Part shown: piece after piece, positions 23,077-31,509 of the stretch
Numbering within the stretch: the first letter of the stretch is position 1
Layout of the letters: every line of letters begins with the position of its first letter
Source: Acidobacteriota bacterium
GTDB lineage: Bacteria; Acidobacteriota; Terriglobia; Terriglobales; Acidobacteriaceae
Assembly (NCBI GenBank): GCA_013285705.1
Contig: JABDHA010000017.1
Coordinates: 1-53,930 of the forward strand
Length of the DNA stretch: 53,930 bases
Reading direction: 5' to 3'
Program-made: the position numbers and the translations under genes
The notes under the pieces: generated by a model
The model's database searches: none
Seen by the model: only the letters and a program-made list of their open reading frames with translations
What the model was told of the DNA's origin: nothing

Positions 23077-25008
23077 ATGCTTTTGCACTTCTTCCAGGAT
23101 TCACGGCGGAGCCCTTTCCCTGCTGGAACGCTCGTTGCGATTTTTCTCTTTATTGTGCTCTCTGCAAGAGGACAGCAGCCATCAACTGCTCCTCTTTACG
23201 GGGGCAGCGCATCGACGCCGCAACAGGGAGGCTCGTCAACAGCCGGGGTTTTCAAGCCAGTCCTGGACTCAGAGAAGAGGCCAATCACGGCAGGCGGATT
23301 CGTCAAGACGGGCCCCGTCATTTTTCAGGACATCTCGGAAAAAGCCGGCCTGACCACCTGGCATCACAAAATGGGCACTCCACAGAAGAGTTTCATTATC
23401 GAAACAACAGGCTCAGGTGTGGCACTGCTTGACTACGACCACGATGGCTGGGTCGACATCTATTTGGTGAACGGATCCACCTATGACGCTCTTGACGGCA
23501 AGGCAGAAACTCCGCATGCCGCCCTCTTTCACAACAACCACGATGGCACATTCACTGATGTTGCTGCCAAAGCAGGTGTGACAAACGATCGTTGGGGCTA
23601 TGGCGTAGGGGTGGGCGATTACGACAACGACGGCTGGCCCGACCTTTATGTAACGAACTTCGGCAAAAATCGCCTCTACCACAACAACCACGATGGCACA
23701 TTCACTGATGTTGCAGAGCAAGCAGGAGTCACTCTCGGCAATTGGTCAACGGGAGCAAGTTTTGGCGATTATGACGGAGATGGCCATCTGGATCTCTTCG
23801 TTCCCGGATACATTCACTACGACATCAGCCATCCCCCCGTTCCCGGATCGGCAGCAGTAGGTTATGGATTCTGCCAGTATCGCGGAGCGAATGTAATGTG
23901 CGGTCCGCGCGGACTGGAAGGCGAACCCGACCATCTCTTTCACAACAACGGAGATGGTACCTTCACCGATGTCAGCGAGAAGGCCGGCGTCAGCGATAAG
24001 TCCCGATACTATGGTTTCTCTTCGACGTTTGTGGATGTAAATAATGACGGCAAGGTTGATTTGATTGTCGCTGATGACTCCACGCCCAACTATCTTTACA
24101 TGAACAAGGGCGACGGCACCTTCGAGGATGCGAGTTTTTATTCCGGTTTCGCTCTCAATCAAGATGCGCGCGAAACAGCTTCGATGGGACTCGGGGTTGG
24201 AGATTATCTCAACAACGGCCGCGTTGATCTCTATACAACGACCTTCTCCGACGATTACAAGACGCTATTCCGAAACGAAGGCGATGGTAATTTCTCAGAG
24301 ATCACGCCGCAAATGGGGATCGCCGAAGTCACGTATCCGTTCTTGAGTTGGGCGACTGAATTCATTGACTATGACAACGACGGATGGAAGGACATCATGT
24401 CCATCAGTGGCCATGTCTATCCGCAGGTCGATCAATACAACTGGGGCACTTCGTTCGCCGAGCGTCCGCTGCTTTTTCACAATGTCGATCACGGGAAAAA
24501 GTTTGAGGTCGTTCCCGCAGTCGAAGGAACGGGACTCGCCGATGTCATTCCTGGTCGCGGCGCAGCCTTCGGTGACCTGTTCAACGACGGCAAAATAGAC
24601 GTTGTCATCAATTGCATTGACCATACCCCGGTTCTGCTGAAGAACGTGAATTCCGACACGAACCACTGGGTCGGACTCGTGCTTGTAGGCGGCCCGAAGA
24701 GTCCTCGTGATGCTATCGGGGCAACGGTTTATGTAACCGCAGGCGGCATCCGTCAGCGGGGCGATGTCATGAGCGGGGGTAGCTATGAATCGTCGAACGA
24801 TCAGCGTCTTCATTTTGGACTCGGACAGGCAACCACAGTCGATGGAGTCGAGATTCGTTGGCCAGATGGCACTGTTGAGCAGGCTACCTTACCGAGTGTC
24901 GATCGCTTCTTCATGATCGAGGAGGGTAAGGGTCTCGTGCCTAGCGTTTATGACGCCATCGCCCATAAGATCTCGACACCAGCAACTGGAAATCAGGCGG
25001 CTAAATAG
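23077..25008 (+). CDS. Exported FG-GAP/ASPIC-UnbV (CRTAC1-type) protein 1
   Basis: The protein has 643 residues from ATG 23077 (MLLHFFQDSRR); a TTG at 23059 would add six. A signal peptide (LVAIFLFIVLSARGQQ) is followed by a beta-propeller of FG-GAP repeats with calcium-type loops: DYDHDGWVD, DYDNDGWPD, DYDGDGHLD, DVNNDGKVD, DYDNDGWKD. Most repeats also carry HNN.DGTFTDV. The C-terminal ASPIC/UnbV domain (about 540-620) includes DAIGATVYVTAGG, GGSYESSNDQRLHFGLG and VEIRWPDGTVEQ. These exported proteins probably bind ligands or other proteins; their role is unknown. It is followed 32 bases later by the multiheme cytochrome gene. A 35-bp stretch is repeated exactly at 23530-23564 and 23680-23714. 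Confidence 0.92.
   Translation: MLLHFFQDSRRSPFPAGTLVAIFLFIVLSARGQQPSTAPLYGGSASTPQQGGSSTAGVFKPVLDSEKRPITAGGFVKTGPVIFQDISEKAGLTTWHHKMGTPQKSFIIETTGSGVALLDYDHDGWVDIYLVNGSTYDALDGKAETPHAALFHNNHDGTFTDVAAKAGVTNDRWGYGVGVGDYDNDGWPDLYVTNFGKNRLYHNNHDGTFTDVAEQAGVTLGNWSTGASFGDYDGDGHLDLFVPGYIHYDISHPPVPGSAAVGYGFCQYRGANVMCGPRGLEGEPDHLFHNNGDGTFTDVSEKAGVSDKSRYYGFSSTFVDVNNDGKVDLIVADDSTPNYLYMNKGDGTFEDASFYSGFALNQDARETASMGLGVGDYLNNGRVDLYTTTFSDDYKTLFRNEGDGNFSEITPQMGIAEVTYPFLSWATEFIDYDNDGWKDIMSISGHVYPQVDQYNWGTSFAERPLLFHNVDHGKKFEVVPAVEGTGLADVIPGRGAAFGDLFNDGKIDVVINCIDHTPVLLKNVNSDTNHWVGLVLVGGPKSPRDAIGATVYVTAGGIRQRGDVMSGGSYESSNDQRLHFGLGQATTVDGVEIRWPDGTVEQATLPSVDRFFMIEEGKGLVPSVYDAIAHKISTPATGNQAAK
23530..23714 (+). repeat. 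Exact 35-bp direct repeat inside the CRTAC1-type gene
   Basis: Positions 23530-23564 and 23680-23714 are identical, 150 bases (50 codons) apart. Both encode HNNHDGTFTDVA of successive FG-GAP repeats. Identity at wobble positions indicates a recent internal duplication or gene conversion. Confidence 0.8.
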
Positions 25009-25040
25009 CACCAAGCGAACTGAGATAAACAGGACTTTGT

Positions 25041-27278
25041 ATGAGAAGAACCATACGTACTCTCGCGATGACAGGAATGTTGGCCTTAGCAGGCACCACA
25101 TTGTTATCTGCCACTGGCGCGCAGCAAGATCAAGACACGCCGCGCAAAGAATACTCTGACAAGATCAGCAGTAGTTACAATTTTCGCTTTGGCAAAGACC
25201 GACCGTTTATTCCGGGGAGTGCGAAGGTTGAAGGCGACGAGTTTGTGCAACCGGGCGCTTTCCCGAATGCAAAATATTGTGCTCATTGTCATCAAGAGGC
25301 ATACCACCAGTGGCGCCAGGCGCTGCATTCCAATTCATTCCGCACGCCCTTCTACCGTACCAGCGTAAATATTCTGATTCGTACCAAAGGCATCGAGTTC
25401 TCCCGCCACTGTGATAGCTGCCATAACCCGATCGCGGTGCTCGCCGGAGGCCTGACACAAGACTCGCACGTTGACCGCAAGTTCGATTCAGACGGACTCA
25501 CCTGTATGACCTGCCACTCCATTCAGAGCCTGCAGTCCACGAACGGCAATGGCGGCTTCGTTATGGGTATTCCCGCAGTGATGGTCGATGAAAAAGGAAA
25601 CCGCATCCCTGGCGAAGTTCCGTATGATGAAATTCTCAAGCATTCGGACCGGCACTCCGAGGCGGTAATGCATGATTTTCTTAGGACACCCGAATTCTGC
25701 GCAGCATGCCACAAAGCAAACCTGCCAGACACATTGAACGACTACAAATTTGTCCGTGCATTCACTACCTACGATGAATGGCAGAATTCTAAGTTCTCTC
25801 AACGGAATCCGCTAACGTTTTATTCCGGCGACTTCACGACCTGTCAGGGATGCCACATGAAGCGCGCAGCAATCACGCTTCCCGATTATGGAGCAAAAAA
25901 TGGAACCTTTGCTTCCCATCGGTGGCTGGCAGGAAATACCGCAGTCCCGTTCTACTACGGCTTTGATGAGCAATTAGAAAAGACGATCCAGTTCCTGCGC
26001 TCCGGCAATTTCATGAACGTCGACATCTTCGCCATCAAAAAAGCCGGGGACGACAAGATGATCGCGCCGCTCGGTTCTGTTCCCTATGAATTGAAGGCGA
26101 ATGATTCAGTTGAAACGTATGTTGTTTTCCAGAATAAGAACATCGGGCATTCACTCATCCCGGAAGTTCGCGACCTCTATGAAGCGTACGCAGAGTTCAT
26201 CGTGAAGGATTCCGCCGGTAAAGAGATATACCACAGCGGATTCATCAAGCCGGATGGAATGCTCGATGAACGAGCCCATAGCTTCACCAATCGGCCTGTC
26301 ACAGAAAAGGGAGAGTTCGTCGATAACCACAAAGTGTGGACAATCCGTTCCGTGGCATACGACAACACCGTACAGGCAGGCAGGTCCACGCTGGTTCGTT
26401 ATCAGTTCCATATTCCTGCCAATGCAAAAGGACCGATCACGGTTACGGCAAAAGTGAACTACCGCCATCTGCGTCAGAGTTATCTCAACAATATTTTTGG
26501 AAAAGATCATCCTCTCTATCCACTTGTTGAAATAGCGTCCCGTACACGCGTGCTGAATATCGGCAAGAATCCCGCCGGGCCCGCAGACCCGAGTGATAAT
26601 CCCGACTGGATGCGCTGGAATAATCTTGGCATCTCATATCTTGACCAGCTGCAATATGTAGACGCGGTGCAGGCCTTTACCGAAGTGATCAAACTGAGGC
26701 CGGATTACGCCGATGGCTATACCAACGTCGGCCTGACCAATATCCAATGGGAAAAGTACAGCTCGGCAAAGGGCGCCCTTGATAAGGCATTGACCTTGAG
26801 CCCCGACAATGCACGGGCTCTTTACTACTCCGCGCTCGTGGAGCGGCGCACAGGCCATACCGAAGCGGAGATAGCCGATCTTAAGAAAGTGGTGGATCAA
26901 TATCCTCAATCGCGTGACGCGCGCCGTGAGCTTGGAATTTCATACTACCAGCAGCATAACTATGACGCGGCGATGGAGCAGTTCCAGAAGCTGCAGCAGA
27001 TTGATCCGGATGATCTGGCAGCGCATTACAATCTATCCATTCTCTACCGCCGCATGGGGCTGAAAGATAAAGCCGCTGAACAACAGGCCCTGTTTGTCAC
27101 GAAGAAATTCGACCCCGGCTCTCCCACGTATTCGCTTACTTTCCTTCGTCAGCATCCCGAGATATCGACCGAGAGCGTCCCGTGGCACATGCACACAGAC
27201 AATCCTCACGATCAGAAGCCGATGACTCCAATGGCCCCACAGGCAGGTTCAGCATATAGTGGCGGAACATATCGATGA
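25041..27278 (+). CDS. Exported pentaheme cytochrome c with C-terminal TPR repeats
   Basis: The protein has 745 residues. The signal peptide (TGMLALAGTTLLSATGAQQ) directs it to the periplasm. Five CxxCH heme-binding motifs are visible: CAHCH (80-84), CDSCH (124-128), CMTCH (155-159), CAACH (220-224) and CQGCH (268-272). This resembles the cytochrome c554-type multiheme fold. Residues about 300-500 form a beta-rich domain (VETYVVFQNKNIGHSL, STLVRYQFHIPANAKGPITV). From about 510 there are at least four TPR units (NNLGISYLDQLQYVDAVQAF, YYSALVERRTGHTEAEIADL, AHYNLSILYRRMGLKDKAAE). It should carry electrons in the periplasm, with the TPRs docking a partner. It lies directly after the CRTAC1-type gene and overlaps the next gene by four bases. 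Confidence 0.93.
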   Translation: MRRTIRTLAMTGMLALAGTTLLSATGAQQDQDTPRKEYSDKISSSYNFRFGKDRPFIPGSAKVEGDEFVQPGAFPNAKYCAHCHQEAYHQWRQALHSNSFRTPFYRTSVNILIRTKGIEFSRHCDSCHNPIAVLAGGLTQDSHVDRKFDSDGLTCMTCHSIQSLQSTNGNGGFVMGIPAVMVDEKGNRIPGEVPYDEILKHSDRHSEAVMHDFLRTPEFCAACHKANLPDTLNDYKFVRAFTTYDEWQNSKFSQRNPLTFYSGDFTTCQGCHMKRAAITLPDYGAKNGTFASHRWLAGNTAVPFYYGFDEQLEKTIQFLRSGNFMNVDIFAIKKAGDDKMIAPLGSVPYELKANDSVETYVVFQNKNIGHSLIPEVRDLYEAYAEFIVKDSAGKEIYHSGFIKPDGMLDERAHSFTNRPVTEKGEFVDNHKVWTIRSVAYDNTVQAGRSTLVRYQFHIPANAKGPITVTAKVNYRHLRQSYLNNIFGKDHPLYPLVEIASRTRVLNIGKNPAGPADPSDNPDWMRWNNLGISYLDQLQYVDAVQAFTEVIKLRPDYADGYTNVGLTNIQWEKYSSAKGALDKALTLSPDNARALYYSALVERRTGHTEAEIADLKKVVDQYPQSRDARRELGISYYQQHNYDAAMEQFQKLQQIDPDDLAAHYNLSILYRRMGLKDKAAEQQALFVTKKFDPGSPTYSLTFLRQHPEISTESVPWHMHTDNPHDQKPMTPMAPQAGSAYSGGTYR

Positions 27279-27760
27279 GACATCTAAGACTGGCGTTCTT
27301 CGTATTCGTGGCATTTCTGTCTGCGACCTGCCATGCAGATAGCCTCTGTCCATGGATCAACAAAGCTACGGCCTTCGGAGTGCTTGGAGTTAGTGAAGAG
27401 TCGCCGATGGCAAGTGTCTCCGAGTTGAGTGCCACCGTCTGCAACTTCACTTATCGTGACGGGAATATAACGCGCGAACTTAGAATTACGGTGGAGCAGG
27501 CAAAAGATCCGGAACAGGCCTTCAACGCTTACAAGGCGCACTGCGGGAAAGACGGAAACTCTTTGCGCGCCATTGGAAACGAAGCAGTGATGTGCGCCAC
27601 CAACAAGGGTCAGGGTGAACAGGTTTTTAGCCGGGTCCGCGACAATGTATTTACGATAACCCTAACCACCAGTGCTGGAAACGATCCAACCATGCCCAGA
27701 GATGTTCTCATCGAAAAGGCTGGCCTCGTCGCCGAACAGGTGTCGGGAAATCTGTTCTGA
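27275..27760 (+). CDS. Small exported hypothetical protein coupled to the cytochrome gene
   Basis: The protein has 161 residues. The start ATG 27275 overlaps the cytochrome stop (ATGA), indicating translational coupling. A signal peptide (LAFFVFVAFLSATCHA) precedes a mature part with Cys at DSLCPW, ATVCNF, KAHCGK and AVMCAT, an even set that could form two disulfides. The pattern (PWINKATAFGVLG, CNFTYRDGNITRELRITVEQ, VFSRVRDNVFTITLTT) resembles small exported proteins that measure ion or ligand exclusion, but I cannot name a family. Tight coupling suggests it assists the cytochrome or shares its compartment. Confidence 0.8.
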   Translation: MRHLRLAFFVFVAFLSATCHADSLCPWINKATAFGVLGVSEESPMASVSELSATVCNFTYRDGNITRELRITVEQAKDPEQAFNAYKAHCGKDGNSLRAIGNEAVMCATNKGQGEQVFSRVRDNVFTITLTTSAGNDPTMPRDVLIEKAGLVAEQVSGNLF

Positions 27761-27814
27761 TAAAAACTCCGGAACGTTATGCTAGACGAGCGCGAAAGAA
27801 TCAAAGAGGCGAGC

Positions 27815-29686
27815 TTATGTCTTTGCTGGCTTTAGCTCATCTGATTTCAGGATTTTCCCACCCTCCTGGATGACATAAAGGCGGTTCGCATCAAGATTAA
27901 TAAGCCGGTCCACCTGGCCACTGAGCCAGCGAATCTCTACTAAATCTACTTTTTTCGCCTGATCCAGTCCAAAATGCATCCGAAGGTCGTTCTGCGAGAA
28001 GTAGCTGCCCCCACTGCGCAATTCGTCCATCTGAACAAGGGATTTGGGTGCATCCGGCGTTGTTTTGGCTGTGACGGCAACGCGGCTGCCTATTCCCGAC
28101 CGATTTGATTTGACACCAACGAGTTTGATCTTGATCCAGTTGCGATTCAGCGATGAATCGCAGCGCAGAAGCTGAGGCGGCGCATTGACACAATTCACGA
28201 CGATATCTATATCGCCGTCGTTATCGTAATCGCCGAAGGCACAACCACGGGCCGGAGCATTTTCAAGAATACCGGGCCCTCCCTTATCGGTCACTTCTTC
28301 GAACCTTCCGTTGCGCAGGTTGCGATAGAGATATTTATGCTCAGCATATTTCAAATCGGCTTTTGACTTGTCGACCTCAGGATAAACATGGCCGTTCGAC
28401 ATAAGAATGTCGAGCCAGCCGTCGTTGTCCATGTCAAAGAATCCGACGCCCCAGCCGAGCAGCCGCGTATTTACGCCCAGACCGCCGAGATAAGTCCTGT
28501 CCTCAAAGTTCGCGTCGCCCAGATTGGTGTAAAGCGAATCGGTATCGCCGGCAAAGTTAGTCTTGACTACGTCGAGGTTACCATCGCGGTTGTAATCACC
28601 AATGGATACGCCCATCCCCGCCTGTGGCAGCCCTTCAAGCGAGTAGGCTGCGCCGGCTTCAATGCCAATATCGCGGAAGGTGCCATCTTTCTGGTTTAGA
28701 TAGAGAGTTGCCGGAGCTGAGTCGTTCGCGACATAGATATCAGGCCAGCCGTCATTGTCCAGATCAGACGCCGCTACGCTGAGCCCATATGTACCGATTG
28801 CTGTCCACATGCCGGCCTTCTGGCTAACATCCGTAAACGTCCCGTCGCCGTTATTGTGATACAGGAGGTTTCTGCCTCCGGGCAGGCCCGGAGGACCGCA
28901 GGCAACTAGAATCCCTTTGTAGGTACAGGGGCCGCTCTCCGGCACCGGAGCTGCCTTCAGATCAAAGTCGACATAGTTCGCCACAAAGAGATCCAGATGC
29001 CCATCACGGTCATAATCGACAAATGTACACCCTGTGTTCCATCGCGTCTTTGGCCCAGGCTGAATCAGGCCAGACGGCTCCGTTACATCTGTGAAGGTGC
29101 CATCGCCATTATTACGATAGAGCGCGTTCTGGCCATAGTAAGTGACGAAAATGTCGTCATGACCATCGTTGTTGTAATCGCCTACGCAACAAGCCTGCCC
29201 CCAGCCGTTGCGATGCTCCAGCCCTGAGCCTGCCGTCACATCGGTAAAGGTGCCATCGCGATTATTCTTGAACAGATGGCAATGTGGCTCCTGTCCTTTT
29301 GCGAATCCTTCCAACCGCCAGCCGTTCACCATGAAGAGATCGAGCCAGCCGTCATTGTCATAGTCATAAAAAGCCAGGCCGCACCCGGTCGTTTCCAGCA
29401 AATATTTATTTGTTCCTTCTCCGCCGTAAATGGTCTTTATATTGAGGCCGGATTCCTTCACTACATCGACGAAACTCACGCCTAAGGGTGTGCCCTCAAT
29501 TGGAGACTTTGGCCCCGCAGGAGCTGGCGCCGGTTTCGCATCGTAACTGCGCTCCTGCGGTCCAATTCCTTTGGCTTGAGGCTGGGGCTGTTGTTGTTGC
29601 GGAGGCGACGCTAGGGCGACGATGTCGGCAAAAGGCAGAACCAATGCCGTACGGCTGAGCGAATGAATGAATTTACGGCGATTCAA
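27815..29686 (-). CDS. Exported FG-GAP/ASPIC-UnbV (CRTAC1-type) protein 2, Tat-type signal
   Basis: The most likely start is TTG 29686, 8-10 bases after AAGGACGG; it gives NRRKFIHSLSRTALVLPFA, a twin-arginine-like signal. A longer open frame reaches 29743. The mature part begins with a Gln/Pro-rich linker, then FG-GAP loops: DYDNDGWLD, DYNNDGHDD, DYDRDGHLD, DLDNDGWPD, DYNRDGNLD, DMDNDGWLD, DYDNDGDID. The C-terminal ASPIC domain shows SGIGSRVAVTAKT, RSGGSYFSQNDLRMHFGL and VEIRWLSGQVDRLI. It is convergent with the cytochrome operon and divergent from AhpD paralogue 3. Protein 1 has a Sec-type and this one a Tat-type signal, implying different folding needs. Confidence 0.9.
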   Translation of the reverse strand: MNRRKFIHSLSRTALVLPFADIVALASPPQQQQPQPQAKGIGPQERSYDAKPAPAPAGPKSPIEGTPLGVSFVDVVKESGLNIKTIYGGEGTNKYLLETTGCGLAFYDYDNDGWLDLFMVNGWRLEGFAKGQEPHCHLFKNNRDGTFTDVTAGSGLEHRNGWGQACCVGDYNNDGHDDIFVTYYGQNALYRNNGDGTFTDVTEPSGLIQPGPKTRWNTGCTFVDYDRDGHLDLFVANYVDFDLKAAPVPESGPCTYKGILVACGPPGLPGGRNLLYHNNGDGTFTDVSQKAGMWTAIGTYGLSVAASDLDNDGWPDIYVANDSAPATLYLNQKDGTFRDIGIEAGAAYSLEGLPQAGMGVSIGDYNRDGNLDVVKTNFAGDTDSLYTNLGDANFEDRTYLGGLGVNTRLLGWGVGFFDMDNDGWLDILMSNGHVYPEVDKSKADLKYAEHKYLYRNLRNGRFEEVTDKGGPGILENAPARGCAFGDYDNDGDIDIVVNCVNAPPQLLRCDSSLNRNWIKIKLVGVKSNRSGIGSRVAVTAKTTPDAPKSLVQMDELRSGGSYFSQNDLRMHFGLDQAKKVDLVEIRWLSGQVDRLINLDANRLYVIQEGGKILKSDELKPAKT

Positions 29687-29789
29687 AATGTTCCGTCCTT
29701 GTGATTGGACCTGCCAGCTAGAGCTGTGAACGTACCTTAACAACCGCCAACATAGTAAGAAGCAGCAATGATCTGCGCATCCGCTAAAA

Positions 29790-29809
29790 GGTGGACAGCA
29801 TTGCCCACC
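29790..29809. promoter_or_regulatory. Imperfect 20-bp palindrome in the divergent CRTAC1/AhpD intergenic region
   Basis: GGTGGACAGC (29790-29799) faces ATTGCCCACC (29800-29809), pairing at 7 of 10 positions. It sits between two divergent genes of the redox locus and resembles 16431-16447. Operator function is inference. Confidence 0.35.
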
Positions 29810-29989
29810 ATTTAAGGCAAAGCCACACGCTCGATTCTAATCAAAATCAGCCTTTAGGTGGAGGCTCGGAATCTCAAGTACGGGATACCATCGGCGGGTG
29901 ATTCCGACTGAACCGGTTGGCAGCGCTCTCCGTAGTCATAGCACTGTCATGCAAAATCTGTTGCCTCATTTGGAAAGGTTCAATTCACT

Positions 29990-30556
29990 ATGCCCTATAT
30001 CGCACTGCCTGAAGGACTGCCCGGAATTCGCGGAGCCATGGCCTTTCGCCCGGAAACAGCAAAGCCACTCAATGAGATCGTAGAGGTTCTTCTCCGCGGT
30101 CCTCATACGCTTACTCCCGCTGAGCGCGAACTGATCGCCACCTACGTTTCTTATCTCAACGATTGTTTTTACTGCCAGTCCAGCCATGGTGCAATTGCAG
30201 CCGCCCACCTGAATGGCAATGAAGATCTGGTTAAGCAGGTCAAAGCCGATTTCCAGCATGCTGATATCTCAGACAAATTGAAAGCGCTGCTTGTAATCGC
30301 GGCCAAAGTTCAAAAGAGCGGCAAGGATGTAACAGCGGATGACGTAGCCAATGCGCGGCACCATGGAGCAACTGACTTAGAAATTCACGATACAGTTCTG
30401 ATTGCAGCTGCCTTCTGTATGTATAACCGGTATGTCGATGGTCTCGGCACCACGCAGCCGCGCGACGAAGCCGGCTATCGCGAACGCGGCAAGCAGGTTG
30501 CCGTCGACGGCTACATCAGTGTCAGCAAAACCTATCTACCCGCGGAGCGACACTGA
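29990..30556 (+). CDS. AhpD-like peroxidase-related protein, paralogue 3
   Basis: The protein has 188 residues from ATG 29990, preceded by GGAAAGG. The active site is NDCFYCQSSHGA (Cys59, Cys62, His66). It shares with the other two paralogues FRPETAKPL, ADISDKLKALLVIAAKVQ, GATDLEIHDTVLIAAAFC and NRYVDGLGTTQP. The N-terminal layout matches paralogue 2 most closely (MPYIALPEGLPGIRGAMAFR against MAHIAIEDGIPGILGPMKFR). It is divergent from CRTAC1-type protein 2. Three copies in 15 kb suggest duplication within the locus and distinct expression rather than three separate pathways. Confidence 0.9.
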   Translation: MPYIALPEGLPGIRGAMAFRPETAKPLNEIVEVLLRGPHTLTPAERELIATYVSYLNDCFYCQSSHGAIAAAHLNGNEDLVKQVKADFQHADISDKLKALLVIAAKVQKSGKDVTADDVANARHHGATDLEIHDTVLIAAAFCMYNRYVDGLGTTQPRDEAGYRERGKQVAVDGYISVSKTYLPAERH

Positions 30557-30843
30557 ATTGTGGGAGGAAACAAGCAAAGATAAGGCTCAGACTCTTTCGT
30601 TAATCATTGATAACAAAAAAGTTGGCGGGGACAGCGGGAGTCGTGTTTTTCCACGGGAGTCGGTGCGATAACCAAAGGCTCTGCTCAGAACTACATTGCC
30701 CGTCGAATCCGAGCCACAACCTATCTGATAGCAGGAGCTTATCAAATACCGCTTTAAACAATATCGCTCCGGGTAGTTTACTAGACCATCTCTTATGGTG
30801 TATTTCAAGATCGTATTTCGGGTCTTGAAGGAAGAAGGTCGCC
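30557..30843. other. Intergenic region
   Basis: No gene seen. The last bases contain GGAAGAAGG (30829-30837), a good ribosome site for the small gene at 30844. Confidence 0.5.
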
Positions 30844-30954
30844 ATGCTTACCTCTTTAGTTCTGTTCTCTCTCCTGCCAACGGTTGCTGCCGTGATCTTC
30901 ATCGTCACTCTGGCCGAGGATCATTTTCATTCTCACCATCACCACCACAGCTAA
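30844..30954 (+). CDS. 36-residue membrane peptide with a histidine-rich tail
   Basis: ATG 30844 is preceded at 6 bases by GGAAGAAGG, and the frame ends at TAA 30952-30954. Residues about 3-23 form one hydrophobic helix (SLVLFSLLPTVAAVIFIVTL). The C-terminal tail has an acidic start (AED) and then seven His interspersed with Phe and Ser (HFHSHHHHHS). The peptide would be a single-span inner-membrane protein with a metal-binding-type tail. It starts 152 bases before the universal stress gene, which begins 41 bases after its stop, so the two are probably co-transcribed. I know no family for it; metal sensing or sequestration is only a guess. Confidence 0.65.
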   Translation: MLTSLVLFSLLPTVAAVIFIVTLAEDHFHSHHHHHS

Positions 30955-30995
30955 CCGGACATTGCCCATCGCGCAAGTGTGTCAGGAGGTTCGTT

Positions 30996-31427
30996 ATGTT
31001 TCACACAATTATGATTGCCTATGATGAATCACGAGAAGCTGCTCATGCCCTGGCATCGGCCATCGAACTTGCTAAGCCTCTTGGAGCTCATTTGAAAATC
31101 GTCACAGTCGTCGAGGCTCTGCCTGCCTTTTACAATCTCGCCGCGATCGTCTCTCCATCCGTAGTCGACGAGTCGCTCGAAGGAAAGCGCAGCCAACTCA
31201 GAACTCTTCAACAAGGCGCTGTAAAGAGAGCGACAGCGGCCGGCGTTAATGCTGACGCAATTCTCGTCGACGGAGGAGAAGTGTCCGGGATCGTTCGAGC
31301 AGCCCAACGTGAGCATGCAGATCTCCTGGTCATCGGCCTCTCAAAACATCACCGGCTCGGAGCGTTCAATTCCACGGCCCACGACGTGGCGGACCATACC
31401 CCTTGCCCTCTGCTCGAGGTTAACTAG
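30996..31427 (+). CDS. Universal stress protein (UspA family)
   Basis: The protein has 143 residues. AGGAGG at 30984-30989 fixes the start at ATG 30996. The fold is clear: FHTIMIAYDESREAAHAL (first strand with the nucleotide-contacting Asp), HLKIVTVVEALPAF, AILVDGGEVSGIVRAAQ and DLLVIGLSKHHRLG. In ATP-binding members the last motif is G.xGxG(S/T); here it is GLSKHHRLGAFNS, close to that pattern. UspA proteins are cytoplasmic stress proteins. The preceding 36-residue membrane peptide and this gene are likely one transcript. The gene is convergent with the LysR gene downstream. Confidence 0.9.
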   Translation: MFHTIMIAYDESREAAHALASAIELAKPLGAHLKIVTVVEALPAFYNLAAIVSPSVVDESLEGKRSQLRTLQQGAVKRATAAGVNADAILVDGGEVSGIVRAAQREHADLLVIGLSKHHRLGAFNSTAHDVADHTPCPLLEVN

Positions 31428-31509
31428 AACGCTCCTCATCTTTTGGGGCGTGAGTCAGAACCAGGCCAGCAGCAAATTCCCATGAGAATCGCGGCTGGCC
31501 CACTTGCTC

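Noticed and set aside
23413..24813. Repeated long minus-strand frames over the FG-GAP gene
   Set aside because: They arise from the repetitive DxDxDG codons read on the other strand and encode valine/isoleucine-rich low-complexity products.
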